From assembly GCF_001421435.1 (NCBI RefSeq), contig NZ_LMKA01000053.1:1-64000 (forward strand): a stretch of DNA of 64,000 nucleotides, written 5' to 3'. The position numbers were made by a program, and so were the translations under genes. The stretch's first letter is position 1. Each line of letters begins with the position of its first letter. Below are positions 58,201 through 64,000 of the stretch, one piece after another. Under the pieces are notes generated by a model. That model did no database searches, was not told where the DNA came from, and saw only the letters and a list, made by a program, of their open reading frames with translations. The stretch comes from Chryseobacterium sp. Leaf201. Lineage in GTDB: Bacteria > Bacteroidota > Bacteroidia > Flavobacteriales > Weeksellaceae.

Positions 58201-58695
58201 ATGAAAAAACCCTTTCTGCTTTTATTTTTATTTGTTGTTACTTTTTATTACTCTCAAGATAAAAAAGAGATTATTAAACAGGCAAATGAAATGAGGAACC
58301 ATTTTATGAAAAAAAATTACACGGCTTATAGCAATTATGTATATGATGGTGTCATAAAAATGTTTGGTGATAAAAAGAGTATGATTGATGCTTCCGTAGA
58401 TACTGTAAACAGGATGGAAGATGCCGGATTTATTTTTAAAAATGTTAATTTCTCTGAAATTTTAAATGTTATTAATTATAAAAATGAATTACAGGCCGTA
58501 GTGCATCAGATAATAGAAATGAAAACTCCAAAGGGTAATGTATTAGGAGACTACTATCTCATCGCTTTTTCAAAAGACGGAAAGTTGTGGAGGTTTATTG
58601 ATACTTCCGGAAAGGATATTAGTGAAGTCCGAAAATATTTTAAAAATTTAAGCCCGGAACTTTATATACCCAAAAAGAAAATCAAACAAGAATAA
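58201..58695 (+). CDS. Exported protein of unknown function, NTF2-like size
   Basis: This 164-residue precursor has a signal peptide (KKPFLLLFLFVVTFYYSQ). The mature part (KEIIKQANEMRNHFMKKNYTAYSNYVYDGVIKMFGDKKSMIDAS) and a beta-rich C-terminus (YYLIAFSKDGKLWRFIDTSG) resemble exported NTF2-like proteins. There are no catalytic residues I can name. Its ATG follows the nadA stop with no gap, so it is translated from the nadA message. A terminator begins just inside its stop codon region. Confidence 0.6.
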   Translation: MKKPFLLLFLFVVTFYYSQDKKEIIKQANEMRNHFMKKNYTAYSNYVYDGVIKMFGDKKSMIDASVDTVNRMEDAGFIFKNVNFSEILNVINYKNELQAVVHQIIEMKTPKGNVLGDYYLIAFSKDGKLWRFIDTSGKDISEVRKYFKNLSPELYIPKKKIKQE

Positions 58696-58718
58696 AGCGG
58701 GTTCATACTCGCTTTTTT
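58694..58718 (+). terminator. Terminator of the nadA unit
   Basis: A 9-bp stem with one wobble (58694-58702 with 58707-58715) has a 4-nt loop and is followed by T residues. Confidence 0.8.
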
Positions 58719-58731
58719 AATTATATATAAA

Positions 58732-59100
58732 ATGAGTAAAATATTTCTTGAAGAGGTGAAAATTTATGCCTATCATGGTGTCCTTCCGGAAGAGAACAGC
58801 ATTGGAACGTACTATATTCTTAATGTGGAACTTCACACCGATTTGTGGAAAGCTGCAGCATCAGACGATCTGGCTGATACGATAAGTTATGCAGACGTCA
58901 ATGAAATTATCCACCGTGAAATGAAGATCAAATCCAAACTGCTGGAACATGTGGCGGGGAGAATCATTGATAAAATTCACGAAAACTTTTCAGGGATTTC
59001 TTACATTAAACTGAAAATCACCAAAACAGCACCGCCCATGAAAGGCGAAATGAAAGGGGCGGCCATTGAACTGGAAAAAAGTTTTAAGCCCGAAAATTAA
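58732..59100 (+). CDS. folB: Dihydroneopterin aldolase
   Basis: FolB cleaves 7,8-dihydroneopterin to the hydroxymethyl pterin that FolK then activates. Features are VKIYAYHGVLPEENSIG with the pterin-binding Glu, DTISYADVNEII, LLEHVAGRI with the Glu that anchors substrate, and the catalytic Lys region KLKITKTAPPMKGEM. Length 122 matches the family. It starts 14 bp after the preceding terminator. Confidence 0.94.
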   Translation: MSKIFLEEVKIYAYHGVLPEENSIGTYYILNVELHTDLWKAAASDDLADTISYADVNEIIHREMKIKSKLLEHVAGRIIDKIHENFSGISYIKLKITKTAPPMKGEMKGAAIELEKSFKPEN

Positions 59101-59105
59101 TTGCT

Positions 59106-59113
59106 TACTTTTG
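59106..59113 (+). promoter_or_regulatory. -7 element of the DUF4403 gene (TACTTTTG)
   Basis: This is an exact TAnnTTTG match starting 6 bp after the folB stop, with 5 nt between the box and ATG 59119. It predicts a leaderless transcript. Confidence 0.55.
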
Positions 59114-59118
59114 TTTGA

Positions 59119-60492
59119 ATGACACTGTTGAGAATCCTGACCCTACTATTTCTGACCGCTTCTGTTTATATTTTCGGACAGACCGCAATAGGTAACGAGC
59201 CCGGCTCCTATAATTTCCCAAAGTTAAAATCCAGCATTACCATGCCGGTAACCATTCCGCTTTCTGAGATCAGCAACATGATCAATGCTTCCGTAAAAGA
59301 CCTTATCTATCAGGACGACTCATATACCGATAACAACAATGATCAGTTTAAGGTAAAGGTCTGGAAAACCCGCCCGATACGGCTTGTAGGCGGCACCAGC
59401 CAGAACCTACTCATTGAAGTACCTTTAAAAATCTGGGCAGAAAAAGGCATCGGTACTTTAGGGATCTATACTTACCAGAACACGACTTTTGAAACGGTGA
59501 TGTCCTTTAACACCACCCTTAATTTCAAAAATAACTGGACGGTTACAACAGCAACCCAACCAAACGGCTTCAGATGGGTTATCAAACCAACCCTGGACTT
59601 CGGCAAAATACACATCCCGATTACCCCTCTGGTTGAGAAAAGCTTAAAAGAACAGCAGGAGAAATTCTGCAAAACCATTGATCAGCAGATGGCTTCCCAA
59701 CTTAATTTCCAGCAGTATGCCGTGATAGCCCTGAATGCTTTTTCCAATCCGTTTCCCATTTCAGAAGAATACAATACGTGGCTGAAAGTGACGCCGATCA
59801 GTGTGCATGTGACGCCGTTAAAATTCTACGGGAACCAGATCGACACCAATCTGGGGATTGATGTCTATTCCGAGACTTTTACCGGGAGCAGACCGCCATC
59901 TTCACCGCCTGTAAAAACCGCTCCGGATTTCACCTTCGTCCCGGTTCCGGCGGATCAGTTCCTGATCCGGACCACAGCCAATATCCCGTTTACGGAAGCC
60001 ACCCTTATTGCCCGGAATCTGTTTTTAGATAAAGCATATGATGTAAGAGGATCTGCCGTAAAAATCAAAGATATAAAAGTGTACGGTGTTGATGACCGGG
60101 TGATGATTGAAGCGGAAACGGAAGGGTACATTACCGGGCGCGCTTTCATATCAGGAATTCCGGTTTATGATGAGGCTAAAAAGAAAATTGTTCTTTCCAA
60201 TACGAAGTTTAATTTAAAAACATCAAATATGATACAGAAGACGGCTACCCTTCTGTTTCGGGGAAAGATTGTGAAAACCATTGAAGATGAATACGGGATC
60301 CCGACACTGGATCTGGAAAATACATCAAAGAAAAGCATAGAGGAAGCTTTTAACAAAGAATATTACAAAGGCCTGAAAATGAACGGAAAGGTCTTCAGTC
60401 TTAAACCGGGGACCATCTTTATTAACCCGTCCGGAATTACTGCTGTTATCGATACAAAAGCCACTTTACGGCTTACCCTCAGCGGAATTTAA
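59119..60492 (+). CDS. DUF4403 family exported protein
   Basis: This 457-residue protein has a signal peptide (LLRILTLLFLTASVYIFGQ). The DUF4403 domain covers nearly the whole mature chain: SSITMPVTIPLSEISNMIN at the start, WKTRPIRLVG, LKIWAEKGIG and FVPVPADQFLIRTTANIPFTEA in the middle, and a C-terminal repeat GKVFSLKPGTIFINPSGITAVIDTKATLRL. It looks like a tandem lipid-binding (BPI/TULIP-like) beta-rich protein of the envelope, but that is inference. The function is unknown. Confidence 0.85.
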   Translation: MTLLRILTLLFLTASVYIFGQTAIGNEPGSYNFPKLKSSITMPVTIPLSEISNMINASVKDLIYQDDSYTDNNNDQFKVKVWKTRPIRLVGGTSQNLLIEVPLKIWAEKGIGTLGIYTYQNTTFETVMSFNTTLNFKNNWTVTTATQPNGFRWVIKPTLDFGKIHIPITPLVEKSLKEQQEKFCKTIDQQMASQLNFQQYAVIALNAFSNPFPISEEYNTWLKVTPISVHVTPLKFYGNQIDTNLGIDVYSETFTGSRPPSSPPVKTAPDFTFVPVPADQFLIRTTANIPFTEATLIARNLFLDKAYDVRGSAVKIKDIKVYGVDDRVMIEAETEGYITGRAFISGIPVYDEAKKKIVLSNTKFNLKTSNMIQKTATLLFRGKIVKTIEDEYGIPTLDLENTSKKSIEEAFNKEYYKGLKMNGKVFSLKPGTIFINPSGITAVIDTKATLRLTLSGI

Positions 60493-60516
60493 AACTAACT
60501 AAACCATATTTAAAAC

Positions 60517-61026
60517 ATGAGAAAATATTTACGGATTATTGACCGCAACAGAGCCACGAAATGGATAAGATTTGCCAATTTTATCATTGACCGGGTTATT
60601 TTTAACCTGTCTTTTATGGTTATAGGCTTCATAGGCGTATTCATAGACAAACTTCTGGGATCTTATTATATTTCTACCTTTTTTCTGAAAATATCTGAAG
60701 TCAACCGCCTTGTTGACATCGTAATTACTTCCCTCCTGTTTTTTGTCTATACTTTTTTAATGGAATATTTCACCAAAGGCAGAACAATTGCAAAGTACAT
60801 AACAAGGACCAGAGTGATTACCACAGATGGACAAACCCCTACCCTGAATGAATTTTTTATCAGAAATATTTCACGGCTGGTTCCCTTCGACGCCCTTTCC
60901 TTTTTGGGAGAAAACGGCTGGCACGACAGCTGGAGTGATACGCGCGTTATCAATATTAAAAATTATGAGTCTGAAAGACAGGCAAAAAGCGAAATAGAAG
61001 ACATCGGAACAAAAGAAATTGTCTGA
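60517..61026 (+). CDS. RDD family membrane protein
   Basis: This 169-residue inner-membrane protein has two to three membrane segments. The RDD signature is present as RFANFIIDRVIFN near the start (Asp at the second conserved position), and GRTIAKYITRTRVITTDGQTPTLNEFFIRNISRLVPFDALSFL in the second half. It ends with the WHDSWSDTRVI segment. Some RDD proteins are Na+(Li+)/H+ exchangers, but most are uncharacterised. It follows the DUF4403 gene at 24 bp. Confidence 0.85.
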   Translation: MRKYLRIIDRNRATKWIRFANFIIDRVIFNLSFMVIGFIGVFIDKLLGSYYISTFFLKISEVNRLVDIVITSLLFFVYTFLMEYFTKGRTIAKYITRTRVITTDGQTPTLNEFFIRNISRLVPFDALSFLGENGWHDSWSDTRVINIKNYESERQAKSEIEDIGTKEIV

Positions 61027-61053
61027 AAATTTTTATTGAATAATATATTTTGC

Positions 61054-61061
61054 TATATTTG
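61054..61061 (+). promoter_or_regulatory. -7 element of tRNA-Cys (TATATTTG)
   Basis: This is an exact TAnnTTTG match, 24 bp before the mature tRNA. A TTG lies 15 bp upstream (61036-61038), slightly short of normal spacing. Confidence 0.55.
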
Positions 61062-61085
61062 CACACCTGAAAATGGTAAAGACAT

Positions 61086-61156
61086 GGTACTTTGGCCGAG
61101 CGGCTAGGCAGTGGTCTGCAACACCATCCACAGCGGTTCGAATCCGCTAGGTACCT
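61086..61156 (+). tRNA. tRNA-Cys (anticodon GCA)
   Basis: The cloverleaf was folded by eye. The acceptor GGTACTT pairs with AGGTACC. The D arm is GCC...GGC. The anticodon arm GTGGT-CTGCAAC-ACCAT has anticodon GCA. The T arm GCGG-TTCGAAT-CCGC follows, and the discriminator base is T. CCA is not encoded. Confidence 0.93.
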
Positions 61157-61461
61157 CTTAAAATCCCTATTCTATCATATAGTTTAGGGATTTTTTTGTT
61201 TGTAGTGATGCAAAAGTAATTCAGTGACACAACGCTACATTTGGCATTTTTATTTTTGACTGAGCTTCCGTAAAGATTAGTCAGTAAATCTTATTTGAAT
61301 CATAAATAATTTCTTGCCTAAATCACTGTAGCCACAGCATATCGGATCATCATATAAATTATCAAGATTATAATCTATACAATAGTTTTAATAATAATCC
61401 GACAAAGCCTTTTAAAAACCACGGAATTGATTGGCCCTGATCATAAAACCGGTCAGGATAA
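61157..61461. other. Intergenic stretch after tRNA-Cys
   Basis: After the tRNA terminator I see no gene or repeat in these 305 bp. A short dyad CCTGATC...GGTCAGG at 61437-61458 borders the next gene's stop. Confidence 0.5.
61160..61197 (+). terminator. Terminator of tRNA-Cys
   Basis: A 10-bp stem AAAATCCCTA...TAGGGATTTT (61160-61169 with 61185-61194) runs into seven T. Confidence 0.85.
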
Positions 61462-61773
61462 TTATCTTATCACCTTTTCGATCTGCGCTTTGGCACACTG
61501 GAAAGCTTCCTCAGCTTCTTCGTAAAAAATTTTCAGAGATATTTCAAACCCGCTGGCCATAAAAAACGTCACATTGCCTTCCAGGTTAAAGCTCAGGAAG
61601 CCGATGTGGTCTGCATTGATAATCAAAGGCTTGCCAAGAACCTTTGCACCTTCAATGGAGTTGGGCTTCTTTACGTAAATTACATGAGATGCCTTTAGAT
61701 AGATCAACCCATCAGATGTTGTTTTAACTATATATGACACAGATATTTTTTGTAAAGATACAATTTTATCCAT
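61462..61773 (-). CDS. Hypothetical protein
   Basis: This 103-residue soluble protein starts at ATG 61773 (MDKIVSLQKISVSYIVKTTSDGLIYLKASHVIYV). It is rich in beta strands and ends with a helix (EEAEEAFQCAKAQIEKVIR). I recognise no family. The in-frame TTG at 61794 is rejected because it falls within a terminator-like hairpin on the same strand. That hairpin ends 4 bp before the ATG and may act as an attenuator. Confidence 0.55.
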   Translation of the reverse strand: MDKIVSLQKISVSYIVKTTSDGLIYLKASHVIYVKKPNSIEGAKVLGKPLIINADHIGFLSFNLEGNVTFFMASGFEISLKIFYEEAEEAFQCAKAQIEKVIR

Positions 61774-61777
61774 GTAC

Positions 61778-61802
61778 AAAAAACCCCCGGCCAAAGCAGA
61801 GG
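61778..61802 (-). terminator. Terminator or attenuator before the 103-residue gene
   Basis: On the minus strand a CCTCTG...CGGGGG stem (61802-61784) with G-U pairs is followed by six T, then 4 nt, then the ATG at 61773. It would stop upstream transcripts or attenuate the gene's own leader. Confidence 0.5.
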
Positions 61803-62004
61803 ATTAAATGAAAAAATTAATATGTAAGTGATGGTGTTTTGTTTAAAATATTCCCAATTACCCGGAGAATGTAACAGTTCTTGATATGATTTTATAGTTG
61901 TAAATTCTTATTCAAGTATTATGCCAGGAATGGTAAAATTTCTCAGTTTTCAATGAATAAGGTATTTAAGTTTCAAGATAAAAAATATCCTATCCGTTTA
62001 TAAT

Positions 62005-62026
62005 AAAAAACCCCTCACAAGAGGGG
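62005..62026 (-). terminator. Minus-strand terminator hairpin
   Basis: The stem CCCCTC-TTGT-GAGGGG (62026-62011 on the minus strand) is followed by six T. No minus-strand gene is visible upstream of it. Confidence 0.55.
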
Positions 62027-62106
62027 CAAACTTACTGAGATTTTAACATTTATATGTTATCTGTGTAAAATTAAAAACTTAAACAGTATGAGTTTATGAT
62101 TTCAGT

Positions 62107-62178
62107 CAACAAAAAATCCCCACATTGCTGTGAGGATTAAAATTAATAACCATGAAAACTCAATTAAGCTTGAGAATC
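62107..62178 (-). ncRNA. Small-RNA-like repeated element, copy 1
   Basis: Read on the minus strand there is a -7 box (62190-62183), a CTCAA...TTGAG hairpin and the conserved segment GAGTTTTCATGGTTATTA. The terminator hairpin that follows has stem ATCCTCACA / TGTGGGGAT, a GCAA tetraloop and a T6 run. Copy 2 at 62.6 kb has the same layout with different but still paired stem bases. The element is non-coding on this strand. On the plus strand it begins a 21-codon ORF starting MKTQ, which I do not favour. Confidence 0.5.
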
Positions 62179-62182
62179 ACTG

Positions 62183-62190
62183 CAAATCTA
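62183..62190 (-). promoter_or_regulatory. -7 element of element copy 1 (TAGATTTG)
   Basis: This is an exact TAnnTTTG match on the minus strand at the upstream border of the repeated element. No TTG -33 is seen. Confidence 0.4.
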
Positions 62191-62270
62191 TTAAATTATT
62201 TTCATTATACCTTATGATTCAGACCTATAAAAATTATTATGTCATTATTTTTTATTCACACAATAATGAT

Positions 62271-62278
62271 TAAATTTG
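62271..62278 (+). promoter_or_regulatory. -7 element of the 81-residue gene (TAAATTTG)
   Basis: This is an exact TAnnTTTG match, 16 bp before ATG 62295. Confidence 0.5.
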
Positions 62279-62294
62279 TAAAAACTAATTAATC

Positions 62295-62540
62295 ATGACA
62301 TTCAGCGAAGCATTAAAACACAAAAAAAACATCTTAAGGAATTCCAGTCCTTTTACAAAGACCCTTTATGACTATATTATCATTCCTGATTTAGGAGAAG
62401 AAGGACAAAAGTATCTGGAGGATTTCCGGAAATCACCTTCCCTGTTCCTCGATGAAAGCTGTAAGCGATACAGCAGCAATTCTCAATTCAGGCTGTTTTT
62501 ATATATTAAAAATGCTGATTCTCCTGTAATAGACTACTGA
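62295..62540 (+). CDS. Small hypothetical protein
   Basis: This 81-residue soluble protein (MTFSEALKHKKNILRNSSPFTKTLYDYIIIPDLGEEGQKYLEDF, ending NADSPVIDY) has no signal, membrane segment or known motif. A -7 box precedes it and codon use looks normal, so it is probably real. It stands between the two copies of the small-RNA-like element, both on the opposite strand. Confidence 0.55.
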   Translation: MTFSEALKHKKNILRNSSPFTKTLYDYIIIPDLGEEGQKYLEDFRKSPSLFLDESCKRYSSNSQFRLFLYIKNADSPVIDY

Positions 62541-62599
62541 TCTGCATCAGTAAACAACATCCTATTCTCATCTCATTCTAATGCTTTTACGATTATTCC

Positions 62600-62670
62600 A
62601 ATAAAAAATCCCTGTATTGCTACAGGGATTAAAAACTAATAACCATGAAAACTCAAATTAAACATGAGTG
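62600..62670 (-). ncRNA. Small-RNA-like repeated element, copy 2
   Basis: On the minus strand, a full promoter lies upstream. Next come CTCATGTTTAATTTGAG (weak hairpin), the segment GAGTTTTCATGGTTATTA identical to copy 1, and a perfect terminator stem ATCCCTGTA / TACAGGGAT with a GCAA loop and T6. The stem differs from copy 1 by paired changes, which supports an RNA structure. The plus-strand reading is only an 8-codon ORF. Confidence 0.55.
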
Positions 62671-62674
62671 ACTA

Positions 62675-62703
62675 CAAATGTATAAAATATACTTTTTCTA
62701 CAA
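62675..62703 (-). promoter_or_regulatory. Full promoter of element copy 2
   Basis: On the minus strand there is TTG (62703-62701), an 18-bp spacer and TACATTTG (62682-62675), a good Bacteroidota promoter pointing into the element and not to any protein gene. Confidence 0.6.
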
Positions 62704-62879
62704 GCCTGGCAGAGCTGCTAATCTGATTAGTTAACAAATTTTATCAGATATTAAAAAAGCATTAATACTGTTATAAAATTTTTTCAACCATAAAGCACAT
62801 CCATTATTAACTGTATTTCATAAGTTTATATTACAAAATACTGCTAAAGGCACTTTTCAGTAATATTTAAAATTTTGTT

Positions 62880-62912
62880 AAAAAAATAAGCCCTCATTTC
62901 TGAGGACTTATT
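62880..62912 (-). terminator. Terminator of the T9SS cargo gene
   Basis: A 12-bp stem with one mismatch (62885-62896 with 62901-62912) is followed on the minus strand by a T run. It lies 25 bp past the stop at 62938. Confidence 0.8.
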
Positions 62913-62937
62913 TTTATGATGCATTATCAATCAAATA

Positions 62938-64000
62938 TTATTCTTTGATAAACTTTTTCTGGGCAGTACCCTGAACATCTTCAATATCGATTATGTACAC
63001 TCCGTTGATCAGGGTATGTACATCAACTTTATTATTTAAAATAATGCCTGATGATATGATCTGTCCTGTAGCGTTATAAATCTTATAATTAGCTTTCCTG
63101 CTGATGTTCTTCACATTTAATACCGTTTTTACAGGGTTCGGATAAATCAGGATTTCGTCCTGGTTAACCGGATTCTGAATTGCAGGCTTTGAAATCCTTA
63201 CCGTGTAGTCTTCCACTTCACCATCCGGGAAACTGGTACAGTTCACTGGGATTCCGTCTTTCTGCATCGCAACCCTCATCACGACATATTTGAAGTCGGT
63301 CATGCTGATAAATGCATCAGATGGCACAGAGAATGTTCCGCTTGCCGTCTGACTGTTATTTGGCCCCGAAACCAAGATCCTTTCATCAATATCAAAATAT
63401 CCGTTTCTGTTAAAATCAATCCATACGGCAACTCCCGCATTGGTATTTCCTGATAATTTCTTTTCTATGGTGATATTATTGTTTGAGGAACCCTGGATCA
63501 GTTCGATGAATTTATTGGTCACACCGGTATAATCCGTATAGTTCGATCCCAAAGACGGATTCTCTATTTGCGGCTTTCCGTTTGGAGTAACCGTTACTTT
63601 TGAAATATAGTCCACCGTAGAACCTGTTGAGGCCATCTGGCAATACGTAATAGTAGGAGTGGTAAACAGATACGGCTGGGTATAAGTTCCCGGTGTTCCG
63701 CTGCAGACATTGGCTACCTGCATTTCATACTGTGTTAATTCCGTTAAGCCTGTTAAGGTAACCGTATTTGTGGCAGAAGCAACCGGTGTCCAGCTCGGAA
63801 TCCCTACTTTTCTGTATCTTAAGATATAAGTAGCTCCCGGGAACGGTTCCCATGTTACGGTTGCCGTTGTTGTGGTAATACCTGTAATAGTAAGTCCCGG
63901 AGGCGCAATATCACATGTCCTTTCGGTAGTAAATACTTTAGGGTTTGACCATGTATTCAACGTGCTTTCATTGTTACACATATTGGCAACCTGAACTTCA
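62938..64000 (-). CDS. T9SS-secreted multidomain surface protein, C-terminal part
   Basis: The frame is open through the right edge of the window, so only the last 354 codons are seen. The order is the end of one fibronectin type III repeat (VQVANMCNNES), a complete FN3 domain (PPGLTITGITTTTATVTWEPFPGATYILRYR), a GEVED domain (AVWIDFNRNGYFDIDERIL, ending FPDGEVEDYTVRI), and a type A T9SS sorting domain (ILIYPNPVKTVLNVK, then GVYIIDIEDVQGTAQKKFIKE). The protein is expected to cross the outer membrane by the T9SS. Its N-terminal domain, possibly a peptidase or adhesin, is outside the window. Confidence 0.9.
   Translation of the reverse strand, partial: EVQVANMCNNESTLNTWSNPKVFTTERTCDIAPPGLTITGITTTTATVTWEPFPGATYILRYRKVGIPSWTPVASATNTVTLTGLTELTQYEMQVANVCSGTPGTYTQPYLFTTPTITYCQMASTGSTVDYISKVTVTPNGKPQIENPSLGSNYTDYTGVTNKFIELIQGSSNNNITIEKKLSGNTNAGVAVWIDFNRNGYFDIDERILVSGPNNSQTASGTFSVPSDAFISMTDFKYVVMRVAMQKDGIPVNCTSFPDGEVEDYTVRISKPAIQNPVNQDEILIYPNPVKTVLNVKNISRKANYKIYNATGQIISSGIILNNKVDVHTLINGVYIIDIEDVQGTAQKKFIKE

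Larger units (their letters stand above)
61774..62294. other. Gene-poor stretch with minus-strand terminator hairpins
   Basis: No protein gene is supported in these 521 bp. They contain three hairpins, each followed by a U run if read on the minus strand (61778-61802, 62005-62026, 62111-62138). The last belongs to a small-RNA-like element. Confidence 0.6.
62541..62937. other. Gene-poor stretch before the T9SS cargo gene
   Basis: No protein gene is seen in these 397 bp. They hold copy 2 of the small-RNA-like element, AT-rich sequence without further repeats, and the cargo gene terminator at the right end. Confidence 0.6.

Noticed and set aside
62152..62217. Short plus-strand ORF starting MKTQ (21 codons), with an 8-codon counterpart at 62645-62671
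   Set aside because: The shared start codons come from the repeated element. The frames diverge and stop at different places, while the minus-strand hairpins covary, so an RNA element explains the data better.
1..64000. CRISPR arrays, prophage, integrases, insertion sequences with transposases, rRNA genes
   Set aside because: Reading both strands showed no regularly spaced repeats, no transposase or integrase motifs and no rRNA sequence. The only RNA genes firmly seen are two tRNAs.

Overview
The window looks like a 64 kb piece of an AT-rich Bacteroidota chromosome, most likely a Chryseobacterium or close relative (Flavobacteriia, Weeksellaceae). Four things suggest this. Genes lack Shine-Dalgarno sites. 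Many are preceded by the Bacteroidota -7 element TAnnTTTG, sometimes with a TTG about 18-21 bp upstream. There is type IX secretion (T9SS) machinery and a T9SS cargo protein. Several families are Bacteroidota-typical (DUF4290-MurA, DUF4295 after L33, two-Nfu_N NifU protein, T9SS plug, DUF4403). No database search was possible, so genus and family calls rest on recognised sequence motifs.

Layout. 0.2-9.4 kb: aquaporin Z behind a perfect 95-bp tandem duplication, a LuxE-like protein, lpxH-queD, a thioesterase, a ComF-type phosphoribosyltransferase, upp, der, tRNA-Gln and small secreted or haem-related proteins. 9.5-20.6 kb: an exported GH13 alpha-amylase, DUF4290-murA (MurA has Asp at the usual catalytic Cys), a NIL-domain protein, a YiiX-like hydrolase, two exported unknowns, a PLP aminotransferase and murB. 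20.7-35.2 kb: proC, vanZ-like, lnt, rpmB-rpmG-DUF4295, ftsY, sppA, folK, a tandem pair of OmpA-family porins (the first lacks its OmpA domain), recQ, fmt and a RibB with a degenerate RibA half. 35-46.5 kb: a luciferase-like oxidoreductase, a Pif1/RecD-like helicase, gamma-carbonic anhydrase, nfu, hemH, a small toxin-antitoxin-like pair, the T9SS plug protein, a metallo-hydrolase and a frameshifted DUF3892 gene. 46.6-53.7 kb: a TetR regulator and a tripartite RND efflux system, with four copies of a TAACACYGTTAG palindrome in the regulator leader and upstream of the efflux genes. 53.7-64 kb: interspersed repeats and a duplicated miaA tail, miaA, yicC-gmk-nadA, folB, DUF4403, RDD, tRNA-Cys, a gene-poor stretch with repeated structured elements, and the 3' part of a large T9SS cargo gene.

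Most genes are housekeeping: cell envelope (murA, murB, lpxH, lnt, sppA), translation, folate (folB, folK), riboflavin, haem and Fe-S metabolism. The accessory content is the efflux locus, the repeats and the T9SS parts.

Most worth following up: (1) two ~70-nt minus-strand elements at 62.1 and 62.6 kb, each with a -7 box and a covarying GCAA-loop terminator, which look like a repeated small-RNA family; (2) the efflux operator array; (3) six genes whose -7 box lies 3-6 nt from the ATG, implying leaderless mRNAs; (4) a MITE-like element and a duplicated miaA 3' end; (5) the degenerate RibA half and the MurA Cys-to-Asp change.
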